DNA from: Candidatus Thioglobus sp.
GTDB lineage: Bacteria > Pseudomonadota > Gammaproteobacteria > PS1 > Pseudothioglobaceae
Reading direction: 5' to 3'
DNA length: 41,405 nt
Assembly: GCA_012959965.1 (NCBI GenBank)
Contig: DUCF01000011.1
Location: 1-41,405 of the forward strand
Below are positions 25,938 through 35,758 of this stretch, piece after piece. The notes below the pieces were generated by a model, which saw only the letters and a list, made by a program, of their open reading frames with translations, was not told where the DNA came from and did not search any database. The number at the start of each line of letters is the position of its first letter. Position 1 is the stretch's first letter. Made by a program: the position numbers and the translations under genes.

Positions 25938-26747
25938 GTGAGCGAACAACAGGTAATGATCATGGGCGTGCTAAACACCACGCCAGACTCGTTTTCTGAT
26001 GGCGGTCGTTTTTTTGATGCCGAGAGTGCCATTGCTCAAGCGCAATTAATGGTCGAGCAAGGCGCTGATATTATCGATATTGGTGGTGAGTCAACTCGCC
26101 CTGGATCGCCAGCAGTTAATGCTGAGGATGAGTTGGGGCGCGTGCTGCCGGTGATTGAAGCCCTAAGCGGAAAGATCAATGTGCCCATATCTATCGACAC
26201 CTCAAAACCCATTGTTATGCAAAGAGCGGTTGAGGCTGGCGCCAGCATTATTAATGATGTCTATGCGTTGCAAGCCGACGGCGCCCTTGAAATGGCAGGA
26301 TCTCTTGGTGTGAGCGTGTGTTTGATGCATATGCAAGGCACACCAAGAACCATGCAAGAAAATCCAACTTACGAAAATGTGGTTGAAGATGTAAAGGCCT
26401 TTTTTAAAGAGCGTATTACAGCTTGTGCATCGGTTGGCATTAAACCAGAGGCGATTACACTAGATCCTGGTTTTGGTTTTGGTAAGAATTTAGGCCACAA
26501 TATTGCTTTGTTAAAAAACCTATCGGAATTTCACGAATTCGGTGTTTCAATTTTGGCGGGCTTGTCACGCAAGTCAATGATTGGCGCGTTGCTAGGCGAT
26601 AAGTCGGTAAATGAGCGCATGATCGGAAGTGTGACTGCAGCTTTGGTTGCTGTGGAAAATGGCGCCAATATTATTCGCGCACATGATGTTGCTGAGACAA
26701 AAGATGCGTTGACTGTGTGGCAGCAAATTAAGAATTTTAGGGAGTAG
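25938..26747 (+). CDS. folP: Dihydropteroate synthase
   Basis: A 269-residue TIM-barrel enzyme that joins p-aminobenzoate to hydroxymethyl-dihydropterin diphosphate in folate synthesis; it is the target of sulfonamides. Motifs are [17 protein letters not shown] (loop 1 with the catalytic Asn), [19 protein letters not shown] (loop 2), [37 protein letters not shown], and [17 protein letters not shown]. The GTG start at 25938 follows the ftsH stop by 12 bp and gives the family N-terminus. glmM follows after 2 bp. Confidence 0.97.
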   Translation: MSEQQVMIMGVLNTTPDSFSDGGRFFDAESAIAQAQLMVEQGADIIDIGGESTRPGSPAVNAEDELGRVLPVIEALSGKINVPISIDTSKPIVMQRAVEAGASIINDVYALQADGALEMAGSLGVSVCLMHMQGTPRTMQENPTYENVVEDVKAFFKERITACASVGIKPEAITLDPGFGFGKNLGHNIALLKNLSEFHEFGVSILAGLSRKSMIGALLGDKSVNERMIGSVTAALVAVENGANIIRAHDVAETKDALTVWQQIKNFRE

Positions 26748-26749
26748 TT

Positions 26750-28072
26750 TTGAATAAATATTTCGGTACTGATGGCATTAGAGGGCGAGTTGGCGTCGCA
26801 CCAATTACCGCGGACTTCCTATTAAAATTAGGTTGGGCTGTTGGCTCGGTATTGTCGGAAAAAGGTCAAGCCAGCGTTATTATTGGCAAGGACACACGTG
26901 TTTCTGGTTATTTATTTGAATCCGCCCTCGAGGCAGGTTTTTTATCTGCGGGCGTCAATGTTGGCCTTCTAGGGCCAATGCCAACACCGGGTATTGCTTA
27001 TTTAACACAAGCTTACGCAGCAACGGCTGGTGTCGTGATTAGTGCTTCACACAATCGTTTTGAAGACAATGGTGTTAAGTTCTTCTCCAAGAGTGGCTTA
27101 AAGTTAAGCGATAAACACCAAGAAGCCATTGAGAGAAAACTAGAAGAGCCAATGGTCAGTGTTGACACAACAAATATTGGCAAGGCGGTTAGGCATGACC
27201 AGGCGCTTGGACGGTACATTGAATTCTGTAAATCAACCTTTGATCGTTCGATTGATCTTTCGGGGGTGACAATGGTTGTTGATTGCGCCAATGGCGCAAC
27301 TTATCATATTGCGCAGAATGTGTTTGCCGAATTAGGCGCTGAAGTTATTATGATTAATAATAAGCCAGACGGTTACAACATCAACCTAAATTGTGGCGCA
27401 ACAGATACCAAGCATTTGCAGCAAGAAGTACTTAAGCACGAGGCAGATCTTGGCATTGCCTTTGATGGTGATGGCGACCGTATGGTAATGGTTGATCATC
27501 AAGGCGAATTGGTTGATGGCGACGAATTGGTCTTTATTATTGCTAAAGCTTGGCATGCTAATGGCGCACTGCCATCCGATACAGTAATTGGTACGCAAAT
27601 GTCCAATTTGGGCATGCGTCATGCGCTTGCTAGCTTAGGTATTCAGTTTATTGAGGCAAAAGTGGGTGACCGTTTTGTGATGGAACAAATGAAGTTACAC
27701 GGCGCTACTTTGGGCGGTGAAGGTTCGGGGCATATTATTTGTCTCGATAAGACCACTTCAGGTGATGGCATTATTTCTGCATTGCAAGTGTTGGAAGTTC
27801 TGTGCAAGTCTGACAAAGCACTCTACGATCTTAAAAACGAGATGATCAAATATCCACAGGTTTTGATCAATGTTAAAACAGCGGATAAGGTTGAGTTAGA
27901 AAGCCATGACGAGCTGAATAAAACTTTAAAAGTTGTTGAGTCGGAGCTAGGCGGTGAAGGTCGCGTTCTGATCAGGGCTTCTGGTACCGAGCCTTTGATT
28001 CGGGTGATGGTTGAGGCGAGAGATATAACCGTAGCTGAGAACAGCGCTAAAAAATTAGCCGCAACTCTCTAG
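26750..28072 (+). CDS. glmM: Phosphoglucosamine mutase
   Basis: A 440-residue alpha-D-phosphohexomutase that interconverts glucosamine-6-phosphate and glucosamine-1-phosphate for UDP-GlcNAc and hence cell-wall synthesis. The TTG start at 26750 gives the standard [15 protein letters not shown]. The phosphoserine loop is [19 protein letters not shown], the metal-binding loop is [14 protein letters not shown], the sugar-binding loop is [13 protein letters not shown], and the phosphate-binding loop is [18 protein letters not shown] Shine-Dalgarno sequence (AGGGAG) lies over the folP end. It ends an ftsH-folP-glmM operon, and a convergent membrane-protein gene starts 7 bp further. Confidence 0.98.
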   Translation: MNKYFGTDGIRGRVGVAPITADFLLKLGWAVGSVLSEKGQASVIIGKDTRVSGYLFESALEAGFLSAGVNVGLLGPMPTPGIAYLTQAYAATAGVVISASHNRFEDNGVKFFSKSGLKLSDKHQEAIERKLEEPMVSVDTTNIGKAVRHDQALGRYIEFCKSTFDRSIDLSGVTMVVDCANGATYHIAQNVFAELGAEVIMINNKPDGYNINLNCGATDTKHLQQEVLKHEADLGIAFDGDGDRMVMVDHQGELVDGDELVFIIAKAWHANGALPSDTVIGTQMSNLGMRHALASLGIQFIEAKVGDRFVMEQMKLHGATLGGEGSGHIICLDKTTSGDGIISALQVLEVLCKSDKALYDLKNEMIKYPQVLINVKTADKVELESHDELNKTLKVVESELGGEGRVLIRASGTEPLIRVMVEARDITVAENSAKKLAATL

Positions 28073-28078
28073 TTAACT

Positions 28079-29323
28079 CTACCTAAAATTAAAAGCAATC
28101 GGTAGTACTACCACCACCACAACAGACCACAGAGAATATATTGGTAGGAAGCTTGCAATAGTGCTTTCTATGGATTGTTGCGTGTTGCCCAAGAAGTTGT
28201 TCTGGACGCATTGGTAAGTTATTCGTATTAGGTGAATAAATATAAGTATGTTGGCGCCCGTCACCGCTACGCGGTTTGGTGTTGTACCCAGTTCGGCCCA
28301 GCGATAGAGTATGGCGCTGAGTGCTATAGCATTAACAACTAGCGTCGAAGTCAGTAGACCGATATGGACAATGTTCATTAGCTTTGAGTCTTTTAGCGGG
28401 TTGTGTCCGATAATATAAAAGACAGACATGGTCCAAGTGACCAGCAATAAGCCGTTAAAAATAATAAGAAATTCGCGGTCGTTATAGGGCGTCTTCCCTT
28501 GGTAGATGGTTGCCATAAGATAGGCGACGATCGTTATAAAGAAAAGAGGAATAAAAATACTGGACAAGGTATTGGCAAAATTACTCTCTCTGTTTAGGAC
28601 GAAGTCATAAACGTAGCTAGCCACTGTGGGTGCTGCCACCAAGCCAAAAATAATGACGTAATCCATATAAAACTGCGAGATATCGACACCAATCAGCTCA
28701 AATAAGCCGATGCTGATTGCAGTGAGCACACCGCCTCCAAGCAAAATCAACACGGTAATGATAAACACTTCGCCTAGATAACCAAGGTATTCAACACGTT
28801 TGATTGTTTGCCTCCAATTAGCATCAACAAAGGCAAATCCAAGGAGAGAAAGCATAAGCAAGGGCATATGAATTTGCGACATGGTAATGGAGTCGGAGTT
28901 GATGTTCTCTGGCATTTGCCAAGAGGTGAGTGTGCAAAAGGCAACACCTGCCAGCAAGAAGCGATTTCTCAAGCCACCGTTTTTGAAGTTGACAAAATAG
29001 AGAATGATCGGTGTAATAAGAATGATCGGCAAAAATCTTGGATAAAACCAATCGTCTGAGAGCGAAAAAATAACCGGAAATTTCGCAAAGATGCCTGCCA
29101 GAAGTGCAATAACGATAACAAGCAATAGTTTGTTATCTGTGCGGGAAACATTACTGTTGGTGTTATATTTGAGCCTCGCTTGCCAAGTTTTTAGGGTCTC
29201 GGATTCTGGTTTGAGATCAATGGCCTCCTTCAGCAGCACCGAAAATGCTAGCCGATCTTTTTGGTAGAGCGATTCTAGCTTAGGGTGATTATCGAGAGAG
29301 TTAATGATGCCGTTATCACTCAT
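28079..29323 (-). CDS. Polytopic membrane protein, DUF4153-like
   Basis: A 414-residue protein with an N-terminal soluble segment of about 75 residues, rich in charged residues, followed by about ten hydrophobic helices. The phrase LYRWAELGTTPNRVAVTGAN near residues 340-360 resembles the conserved R..E.G.TPNR block of DUF4153 membrane proteins, whose role is unknown. Further support is weak. Two internal segments, ITVLILLGGGVLTAISIGLF and VIIFGLVAAPTVASYVYDF, are clear helices. It ends 7 bp from glmM in opposite orientation and is divergent from the TSUP permease. No function can be assigned. Confidence 0.6.
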   Translation of the reverse strand: MSDNGIINSLDNHPKLESLYQKDRLAFSVLLKEAIDLKPESETLKTWQARLKYNTNSNVSRTDNKLLLVIVIALLAGIFAKFPVIFSLSDDWFYPRFLPIILITPIILYFVNFKNGGLRNRFLLAGVAFCTLTSWQMPENINSDSITMSQIHMPLLMLSLLGFAFVDANWRQTIKRVEYLGYLGEVFIITVLILLGGGVLTAISIGLFELIGVDISQFYMDYVIIFGLVAAPTVASYVYDFVLNRESNFANTLSSIFIPLFFITIVAYLMATIYQGKTPYNDREFLIIFNGLLLVTWTMSVFYIIGHNPLKDSKLMNIVHIGLLTSTLVVNAIALSAILYRWAELGTTPNRVAVTGANILIFIHLIRITYQCVQNNFLGNTQQSIESTIASFLPIYSLWSVVVVVVLPIAFNFR

Positions 29324-29443
29324 ACAATGCTTATGTGATTGTGTTTTGCTATTGAGTATAAACTATGTCCATTGTGCCTTAAGTTAAACTTGGACTGCTG
29401 GGTATAATGACGATTTTTTGTGATTACGATTCTCCAAGGGTAG

Positions 29444-30181
29444 ATGGAATTTTCAACGATACAGTTCGGGTTTGTTTTATTAATATTTTGCTGGACGGGC
29501 TTTGTTCGTACAGGCTTCGGTTTTGGTGGTGCGGCCTTGGGTCTACCTTTTATGTTGTTGGTGGCTGGCTCGCCGATTGACTGGCTGCCAATCATTGGTT
29601 TACACTTACTGTTTTTTTCGGGTTTATCTCTTGCTAAGGCATTAAGGCAGGTTGACTGGAAGTATTTTAAAAAATCGCTTCGATGGATTTTGCCTGCCAA
29701 AATAGTTGGCGTTATCGGCCTTTTGAGCCTTCCACCAAGTGTGATGACGGTGATCGTTTATTCAGTAACTAGTTTTTATGCACTAACATGGTTGTTTAAC
29801 TACAGCATTAGTTCAAATAAAAACTGGCTTGATAATGTTCTATTAGTTCTTGGCGGATATATTTCCGGCACCTCTCTCACGGGTGCGCCACTGATTGTTG
29901 CGGTGTATATGCGTAAAGTTGCCAAAGAGCAGCTTAGAAACACCTTATTCGTCTTGTGGTTTTTCTTGGTGAGTATAAAAATGGGCGCCTTTGTTGCGGT
30001 CGACATTCATATTGATTGGCAATACGCCTTAATGCTATTACCGGCAGCCGGTGTTGGTCATTATTTCGGCTTGAAGGTGCACGCGAAGTTGATGGAGAAC
30101 GATCAGCAATTTAAGCGCTGGCTGGGTGGTGGGCTACTAATCGTTTGTGCGATCGGAATGACTAAACTGTATCTGGGTTAA
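29444..30181 (+). CDS. TSUP (TauE/SafE) family permease
   Basis: A 245-residue inner-membrane protein with seven or eight hydrophobic helices in two repeats. The family's repeat motif is visible in FVRTGFGFGGAALGLPFMLL and again in GGYISGTSLTGAPLIVAVYM. TSUP proteins export or import sulfite, sulfoacetate or related anions, but many have unknown substrates. A Lrp/AsnC regulator is encoded tail to tail 3 bp downstream and a sulfite reductase lies just beyond, so a role in sulfur anion flux is reasonable (inference only). ATG at 29444 with AAGGG ahead of it. TATAAT at 29403-29408 may be its -10 box. Confidence 0.85.
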   Translation: MEFSTIQFGFVLLIFCWTGFVRTGFGFGGAALGLPFMLLVAGSPIDWLPIIGLHLLFFSGLSLAKALRQVDWKYFKKSLRWILPAKIVGVIGLLSLPPSVMTVIVYSVTSFYALTWLFNYSISSNKNWLDNVLLVLGGYISGTSLTGAPLIVAVYMRKVAKEQLRNTLFVLWFFLVSIKMGAFVAVDIHIDWQYALMLLPAAGVGHYFGLKVHAKLMENDQQFKRWLGGGLLIVCAIGMTKLYLG

Positions 30182-30184
30182 TTA

Positions 30185-30640
30185 CTAATTATCCAGTGGT
30201 AATTCTGTGGTGAATTTGATTTCTTCAATGGCGAAATTTGAAGTCACTTTGAGGAACGGCACCTTTTCGATTAAGCGTTTATAAAAGCTATCATAGCTGT
30301 CAATATCGCCGACAATCACTTTGAGTAGATAGTCGATTTCACCACTCATGCGGTAGCACTCAAGCACTTCCGGGAAGTCTTTAATCGTTTCTGCGAAAAT
30401 TTTGATCTTTTCTTGGTCGTGGGTGTTAATGGTGACAAAGACAATGGCGGTGACATTGAGTCCGACGCGCTTGCGATTAATCAAAGACACTGTTTTGTTA
30501 ATAAAACCCAGATTTTTAAGTTGCTTGATGCGCTTCCAGCAGGGCGTTGTGGATAAATGCACTTCCTTGGATAGCTGCTGTACAGTCATTTCAGCATTTT
30601 TTTGCAGCAAATCCAGTAGTTTTCTATCGATTGCATCCAT
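30185..30640 (-). CDS. Lrp/AsnC-family transcriptional regulator
   Basis: A 151-residue regulator with an N-terminal helix-turn-helix (DAIDRKLLDLLQKNAEMTVQ, LSKEVHLSTTPCWKRIKQL) and a C-terminal RAM/AsnC ligand-binding and oligomerisation domain (VFVTINTHDQEKIKIFAETI, VLECYRMSGEIDYLLKVIVG). The STTPCWKRI recognition helix is typical of Lrp-like proteins that respond to amino acids. It is divergent from cysI, with a 135-144 bp AT-rich gap, and could regulate cysI and the TSUP gene (inference). The ATG is at 30640. The effector is unknown. Confidence 0.92.
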   Translation of the reverse strand: MDAIDRKLLDLLQKNAEMTVQQLSKEVHLSTTPCWKRIKQLKNLGFINKTVSLINRKRVGLNVTAIVFVTINTHDQEKIKIFAETIKDFPEVLECYRMSGEIDYLLKVIVGDIDSYDSFYKRLIEKVPFLKVTSNFAIEEIKFTTELPLDN

Positions 30641-30731
30641 ATTCTATTCCGAAAAAAGCTAATAATGAAATTTTTTTCTATAGTTTGGGAGTATACCAGT
30701 ATATAAGTATTATTTTTTCTATAAATATGCA

Positions 30732-30744
30732 ATATGTAGCATAT
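30732..30744. promoter_or_regulatory. Small palindrome in the Lrp-cysI intergenic region
   Basis: ATATGTAGCATAT is a perfect 5+3+5 palindrome followed by a TATAAT at about 30750, upstream of cysI. The whole gap is AT-rich, which suits Lrp-type or CysB-type binding, but no consensus for either is clear. Confidence 0.3.
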
Positions 30745-30784
30745 GATACTATAATCGTTGGTATGTCTTATTTGAGTGAATCTT

Positions 30785-32422
30785 ATGTACCAATACAATA
30801 CAGATGACACGGCTTTCTTAGTTGAACGTGTTGATCAATTTGAGAAGCAGTTAGATCGTCACTTAGTGGGTGATTTAGACGCGGCTAAATTCAGAAGTCT
30901 TCGACTTAGAAACGGCCTCTACATGGAGTTGCATGCTCATATGCTGCGTGTGGCCATCCCTTACGGTATCCTTAATACTGAGCAACTCAGAGCTTTGGCC
31001 GATGTGGCCGATAAGTATGACCGTGGATTTGGTCATTTTACAACTAGACAAAATATTCAATATAACTGGATTGAGCTGCCACAAATCGCCAATTTATTGC
31101 GCGACCTTTCTTCGGTGGGCTTGCACGCCATTCAAACCAGTGGCAAGGCGATGCGTAATATTACCGCTGACCCATTCTCTGGCCTAACTGAAGATGAAGT
31201 TGAAGACGCGAGACCTTATTGTGAGCTTATTCGACGTTGGTTTAATATTCATCCAGAATTTTCGTGGTTGCCGAGTAAGTTTAAAATGGCCATCAATGGC
31301 GCAAAGCTAGATGAAACTGCCTTGCAGATTCACGATCTTGGGCTGAAAATTGTTAGAAACGATGCCGGCGAATTAGGCTTTGCAAGTTATGTTGGTGGTG
31401 GCCTTGGCGCTGCACCAATGGTAGGTCCAGAGATCCACCCATTTGTTCCAGTTGAGGACATCATTAGTTACCTTGAGTCGGTTCTTAGAATTTACAATTT
31501 GAAAGGGCGACGAGACAACCTGAAGCGACTGCGTATTAAGTTCTTGGTTCGTGAGCATGGCGCGGCTGAATTCGCAAAAATGGTCGATGAGGACTGGCAG
31601 CACGGCAAAGACGATCCGGCATTAAAACTCAATATGGAAGAGCTGACAAAATTAAAACAAGATTTTACTCTGCCTATAGAGTCACTTGATTTGGTTGATT
31701 TTAAAGACACGCTCGATATCAATTACAGCATTTGGAAAACGAACAATGTTAGAACGCATAAAGTAGCGGGTTATAGTGTTGTCAATATTTCCCTAACGCA
31801 ACTTGGCACAGCGCCGGGTGATGCGACTTCTGAGCAAATGAGAATGATTGCCGATTTGGCAGATAAGTATTCTAACTCGGAGTTAAGAACGACAAAACGC
31901 CAAAACCTTGTGTTTCCATACGTTAGACAAGATCAGGTGTATGCGCTTTGGCAAGAGCTGGAAAAAAGTGATTTAGCGAGTCCCCACAACGGCACTTTGG
32001 CACACGTGGTTGCTTGCCCTGGAGCGGATTATTGCGATTTAGCGAAAGCAGTTTCCATTCCAATCGCACAGCAAGTTCAGCAGCGCTTTGATGATATGGA
32101 TAAGTTATACGATATTGGCCCAATAAATATCAATATTTCGGGTTGTGAGAATTCTTGTGCCCACCATCATATTTCCGACATCGGACTTCTTGGCTTAAAA
32201 AAGAACGAGCAAGAGTTTTATCAAATAACACTCGCTGGTGAAACGCTGCAAGAAACAGTCATCGGTAGAAAACTTGGTCGCTCCATTGCTGGCGCCGAAG
32301 TGGTTGATGCGATCGAAGATATTGTGAATATTTACCTAGACAATAGAGAGGAAGGCGAAAACTTCGTTGATGTCTTTAAACGTATTGGTATTGCCTCATT
32401 TAAGGAGAAGGTCTATGGTTGA
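30785..32422 (+). CDS. cysI: Assimilatory sulfite reductase hemoprotein subunit
   Basis: A 545-residue siroheme/[4Fe-4S] sulfite/nitrite reductase. It reduces sulfite to sulfide with six electrons for cysteine synthesis. Landmarks are YNTDDTAFLVERVDQF, RLRNGLYMELHAHMLRVAIP with PYGIL, FTTRQNIQYNWIEL, and the cluster/siroheme cysteines in VVACPGADYCDLAK and NISGCENSCAHHHISDIG. I chose the ATG at 30785 because it gives the family start MYQYNTDD; a GTG at 30776 is possible. No cysJ flavoprotein is next to it, so electrons probably come from ferredoxin. The DUF934 gene overlaps its end by 8 bp. Confidence 0.93.
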   Translation: MYQYNTDDTAFLVERVDQFEKQLDRHLVGDLDAAKFRSLRLRNGLYMELHAHMLRVAIPYGILNTEQLRALADVADKYDRGFGHFTTRQNIQYNWIELPQIANLLRDLSSVGLHAIQTSGKAMRNITADPFSGLTEDEVEDARPYCELIRRWFNIHPEFSWLPSKFKMAINGAKLDETALQIHDLGLKIVRNDAGELGFASYVGGGLGAAPMVGPEIHPFVPVEDIISYLESVLRIYNLKGRRDNLKRLRIKFLVREHGAAEFAKMVDEDWQHGKDDPALKLNMEELTKLKQDFTLPIESLDLVDFKDTLDINYSIWKTNNVRTHKVAGYSVVNISLTQLGTAPGDATSEQMRMIADLADKYSNSELRTTKRQNLVFPYVRQDQVYALWQELEKSDLASPHNGTLAHVVACPGADYCDLAKAVSIPIAQQVQQRFDDMDKLYDIGPININISGCENSCAHHHISDIGLLGLKKNEQEFYQITLAGETLQETVIGRKLGRSIAGAEVVDAIEDIVNIYLDNREEGENFVDVFKRIGIASFKEKVYG

Positions 32423-32855
32423 AGATAGCGAAATTATTAGTGTTGTCAACGAACAAGGCGAGTCCATCGAGCTACTAAGTGTGGACGAATGGATTGCCGA
32501 TATCGACAGTAATGTTGAGTCGGGCAAGGGTGTTGTTGTCACTCCGGCAGATGATGTTGAGTTATTGCAAGAGAGTTTGCACAAGATCCCATTAATTGCA
32601 CTAGATTTTGTTAGTTTTGATGATGGTCGTGGCTATTCTCAGGCGACATTGATTCGCAAAAGATGGGGTTATAGTGGCGAGATTCGAGGAATTAATGCAC
32701 ATCTTGATCAGCTGCAATTCATGCTAAGATCTGGTGTTAATACTTATGATTTGCAAGAGCAATATCAAGGCTCTAATGAGCGCGACTATACTCATGGCTT
32801 TAGTATTTGCTATCAAGTGGCGGCAAATAACGACGGCATGAAGCAGAAGTTTTAG
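32415..32855 (+). CDS. DUF934 protein, sulfite reductase-associated
   Basis: A 146-residue protein of the DUF934 family, which in proteobacteria almost always follows cysI and is thought to be an accessory of assimilatory sulfite reduction. Typical segments are VVVTPADDVELLQESLHKIP, ALDFVSFDDGRGYSQATLIR, and KRWGYSGEIRGINAHLDQLQ. The ATG at 32415 starts MVEDSEI and overlaps the end of cysI by 8 bp, indicating coupling. The frame can be extended 16 codons upstream inside cysI, but that extension is the shadow of cysI. No cofactor motif is visible. Confidence 0.9.
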   Translation: MVEDSEIISVVNEQGESIELLSVDEWIADIDSNVESGKGVVVTPADDVELLQESLHKIPLIALDFVSFDDGRGYSQATLIRKRWGYSGEIRGINAHLDQLQFMLRSGVNTYDLQEQYQGSNERDYTHGFSICYQVAANNDGMKQKF

Positions 32856-32882
32856 TAAAATCACACTCGAAGAGGTAATGTG

Positions 32883-33086
32883 ATGAAGGATAAGACTTCT
32901 AGATCGGTTTGGAAAGCGGTCTCTTGGCGAATTATAGCCACAATGGATACGGTGATTATTTCCTACTTAATTACAGGCAGCCTTAAGATGGCAGCCTCCA
33001 TTGGCTCTATTGAAGTGGTGACAAAGGTTTTTCTTTATTATTATCACGAGCGCGCTTGGAACAAAATTTCTTTTGGCCGAGGCTGA
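32883..33086 (+). CDS. DUF2061 small membrane protein
   Basis: A 67-residue protein starting KDKTSRSVWKAVSWRIIATM, with one or two hydrophobic helices and the C-terminal EVVTKVFLYYYHERAWNKI. This is the DUF2061 pattern, an inner-membrane family of unknown role. ATG at 32883 has AGAGG seven bases ahead. A GTG at 32880 is one codon upstream, but the spacing favours ATG. It lies between DUF934 (27-bp gap) and rnfA (44-bp gap), so it may be part of a transcript with both. Confidence 0.82.
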   Translation: MKDKTSRSVWKAVSWRIIATMDTVIISYLITGSLKMAASIGSIEVVTKVFLYYYHERAWNKISFGRG

Positions 33087-33130
33087 TGTAGGACGGCAAT
33101 GGAGAAGGTATTTAGTTTAAAATTCGCCTC

Positions 33131-33706
33131 ATGAATGAGTATGTATTAATCCTTGTTAGTACCATATTGGTCAACAATTTTGTTTTGGTCAAGTTTTTGG
33201 GTTTGTGCCCTTTTATGGGTGTCTCCAACAAAATGGACACCGCAATCGGCATGGGCTTTGCCACCACTTTTGTGCTCACCTTAGCCAGTATTACTAGCTA
33301 TCTGATCAACACTTACTTGCTAATCCCGTTTGAGCTCGAATACCTTAGAACCATTGCCTTTATCGTCACTATTGCTGCGGTTGTAGGCTTTACAGAGCTT
33401 GTTGTCAACAAAACCTCACCAGTATTACACCAATCACTCGGCGTATTTTTACCGCTTATTACAACCAATTGCGCAGTGCTAGGTGTTGCCTTGCTGAACG
33501 TCGGTGAAAGTAACAGCTTTCTCCAGTCGGGCGTATACGGCTTTGGTGCCGCGGTCGGTTTTTCTTTTGTTTTGGTATTGTTTTCCGGCATTCGCGAGCG
33601 AATCGAATCCGCCAATGTGCCTGAAGTATTCAAAGGCGTACCAATTGCACTGATTACAGCAGGGCTGATGTCAATGGCCTTTATGGGCTTTATTGGTTTA
33701 GTCTGA
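33131..33706 (+). CDS. rnfA: Rnf complex subunit A
   Basis: A 191-residue integral membrane protein with six helices, part of the Rnf (Rsx) complex that links NADH and ferredoxin redox to ion movement across the inner membrane. Conserved segments are [20 protein letters not shown] (Cys near the cluster site), [20 protein letters not shown], and [16 protein letters not shown] (second conserved Cys). The length matches the usual 193. The ATG at 33131 heads the operon, and its stop overlaps rnfB by one base. Confidence 0.96.
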   Translation: MNEYVLILVSTILVNNFVLVKFLGLCPFMGVSNKMDTAIGMGFATTFVLTLASITSYLINTYLLIPFELEYLRTIAFIVTIAAVVGFTELVVNKTSPVLHQSLGVFLPLITTNCAVLGVALLNVGESNSFLQSGVYGFGAAVGFSFVLVLFSGIRERIESANVPEVFKGVPIALITAGLMSMAFMGFIGLV

Positions 33707-34248
33707 TGTTAGATGCGGTTTCAATACTTTCTATTTTGGCACTTGCCCTGGGCCTTGTGCTTGGCTATGCCGCAATTCGCTACAAGGTAGAGGGCAATCC
33801 ATTGGTTGACCAGATTGACGCGATATTGCCGCAAACCCAGTGCGGTCAGTGCGATTTTCCGGGTTGTCGTCCCTACGCTGAGGCTATTGCCAGTGGCGAG
33901 GCTGAAATTAACCAATGCCCTCCCGGCGGTCAAGATGGTGTTGACGCCTTGGCCGAGCTTTTGGATGTGGAAACTTTGACGCTTAATGCAGAGCACGGTG
34001 AAACCAAACCCAAGCGAATTGCTGTGGTAGATGAGAAAGTTTGCATCGGCTGCACACTTTGCATTCAAGCTTGCCCAGTTGATGCTTTTGTTGGCTCTTC
34101 TAAGGTGATGACGCAAGTGATTGTCTCCGAATGTACCGGCTGTGATTTGTGTCTGCCAGTTTGTCCAGTAGATTGTATCGATATGGTAGAAGTTAAGCCG
34201 ACCATTAACACCTTTGTTCCAAATGTTTTGGAGTTGGCGAATGTCTAA
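33706..34248 (+). CDS. rnfB: Rnf complex subunit B (iron-sulfur)
   Basis: A 180-residue subunit with one N-terminal membrane helix ([19 protein letters not shown]), then a [4Fe-4S] cluster region with Cys in [17 protein letters not shown] and NQCPPGGQ, and two ferredoxin-type clusters, [15 protein letters not shown] and [15 protein letters not shown]. It passes electrons from RnfC to RnfA/E and on to ferredoxin. The length is near the E. coli RsxB. The rnfC start lies within its last codons (8-bp overlap). Confidence 0.97.
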   Translation: MLDAVSILSILALALGLVLGYAAIRYKVEGNPLVDQIDAILPQTQCGQCDFPGCRPYAEAIASGEAEINQCPPGGQDGVDALAELLDVETLTLNAEHGETKPKRIAVVDEKVCIGCTLCIQACPVDAFVGSSKVMTQVIVSECTGCDLCLPVCPVDCIDMVEVKPTINTFVPNVLELANV

Positions 34249-35758
34249 TTTCACCTTCAAGGGCGGCTTAGTACTCGAAAATCCATTTCCTGCTAAGGAG
34301 ATTGACCTTATTCGTATCCCCTTGCCAGATAGGGTGGTATTACCTATGCAGCAAAGGATTGGCGATCAAGCCAAGCCGTGCGTTAGTGTGGGCGATCATG
34401 TATTGACAGGCCAAGTAATCGCCACCATTGATGACGATCGTTGCGCTCCGGTGCACGCTTCAATTTCCGGCACTGTTGTCGCAATTGACAATCAAGTCAT
34501 GGCTCATCAATCAGGCCTCGAGGCGCTTTGTGTCACCATTGAATCCGATGGTGAAGACGAGTGGATGGACAACTCTGTCGCTTGCACTGAGAATTACGAC
34601 TTTTGCACGCCAGATACTATTTATAACAAAATTCGCTTGTCGGGCATTGTCGGCATGGGTGGCGCAGGATTTCCGACGCATACCAAGGTGCAATTTGCTG
34701 AAGGCTGCCATACTTTAATTGTCAATGCCACCGAATGTGAGCCGGGCATTATGTGTGATGACGCCTTAATGCAGGCCTATCCAACAAAAGTTATTCGTGG
34801 TGTGGAGGTGTTGCTGCATATTTGTGGCGCTGAAAAAGCCATCATCGCAATTGAAGATGACAAAAAAGAATCCATCGAACTTTTGCGAAAATTTTGTAAG
34901 AACGAACGAATTACCATTGAGGCAATACCAACTAAATACACTTCAGGTGCTGAAAAAATATTGGTGAAATCACTGCTGGGCATTGAAATTCCGTCCGGTG
35001 GTTATGCTTCCGATGTTGGTGTGCTTTGCCAAAATGTAGGCACATTGGTGGCTATTTTTGACGCCGTGGTTGAAAATAGGCCGCTTATTTCTCGTGTTGT
35101 TACAATTACTGGAAGTGCCATTAAAGAGCCAAAAAATCTTCAAGTAAGATTAGGTGCAAGTTACGATTATGTTCTCAGTTTTGCCGATATTGAGCAAGGA
35201 GAAAACGATATTCGTATGGCTGGAATGATGATGGGTGTCGATCTTGAGGGTACAAATTACTCCATCAGCAAGAACACCAATTGTATTTTTGTCAATAAGC
35301 CAATCGAGAAACCAAGCGCACAAGAATGCATACGTTGCGGCATGTGTAACACCGTTTGTCCGGTGGAATTATTACCACAACAATTGTATTGGTACTCTAA
35401 GAGTTCGAATATCGAAAAGGCCTTGGATTATAATTTGTTGGATTGTATAGAGTGCGGCTGCTGTTCGCACGTTTGTCCGAGTAACATTCCATTGGTTGAT
35501 TATTACCAGTTTGCCAAGGCGCTGAATAAACAACAAACAAAGGAAAAAGAACAAACAGATAACGCCAGAGAGCGTTTTGAATTCCGTGAATTTCGTCTCG
35601 AAAGGAACAAACAAGAGCGCGCTGAAATGATGGAAGCCAAGAAAAAAGCGTTAAAGGAAAAAATGGCAAAAGACAAAGCGCAAAAAATAGCCATTGCGGC
35701 AGCGCAAGAGCGCGTGAATGCAGCCAAAACTGCAAAGGAGTCAGAAGATGCAAGATAA
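34241..35758 (+). CDS. rnfC: Rnf complex subunit C (NADH/FMN/iron-sulfur)
   Basis: A 505-residue peripheral subunit and the NADH-oxidising site. The ATG at 34241 gives the family start [14 protein letters not shown]; the frame could extend nine codons into rnfB, but that is unlikely. Visible are the biotinyl-like [18 protein letters not shown] region, the NAD/FMN-binding [16 protein letters not shown], and two [4Fe-4S] sites, [17 protein letters not shown] and [17 protein letters not shown]. The C-terminal tail, residues 425-505, is a charged helix rich in Lys, Glu and Ala, shorter than the long Ala-rich tail of E. coli RsxC (740 aa). Overlaps rnfD by 11 bp. Confidence 0.96.
   Translation: MSNFTFKGGLVLENPFPAKEIDLIRIPLPDRVVLPMQQRIGDQAKPCVSVGDHVLTGQVIATIDDDRCAPVHASISGTVVAIDNQVMAHQSGLEALCVTIESDGEDEWMDNSVACTENYDFCTPDTIYNKIRLSGIVGMGGAGFPTHTKVQFAEGCHTLIVNATECEPGIMCDDALMQAYPTKVIRGVEVLLHICGAEKAIIAIEDDKKESIELLRKFCKNERITIEAIPTKYTSGAEKILVKSLLGIEIPSGGYASDVGVLCQNVGTLVAIFDAVVENRPLISRVVTITGSAIKEPKNLQVRLGASYDYVLSFADIEQGENDIRMAGMMMGVDLEGTNYSISKNTNCIFVNKPIEKPSAQECIRCGMCNTVCPVELLPQQLYWYSKSSNIEKALDYNLLDCIECGCCSHVCPSNIPLVDYYQFAKALNKQQTKEKEQTDNARERFEFREFRLERNKQERAEMMEAKKKALKEKMAKDKAQKIAIAAAQERVNAAKTAKESEDAR

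Noticed and set aside
24128-25949. Long minus-strand frames opposite ftsH (24128-24709, 24803-25204, 25083-25397, 25581-25949)
   Set aside because: They are shadows of a highly conserved, certain gene and show no family features.
33721-34260. 179-codon minus-strand frame opposite rnfB
   Set aside because: rnfB is certain from its cysteine clusters; the antisense frame is a by-product of its codon use.
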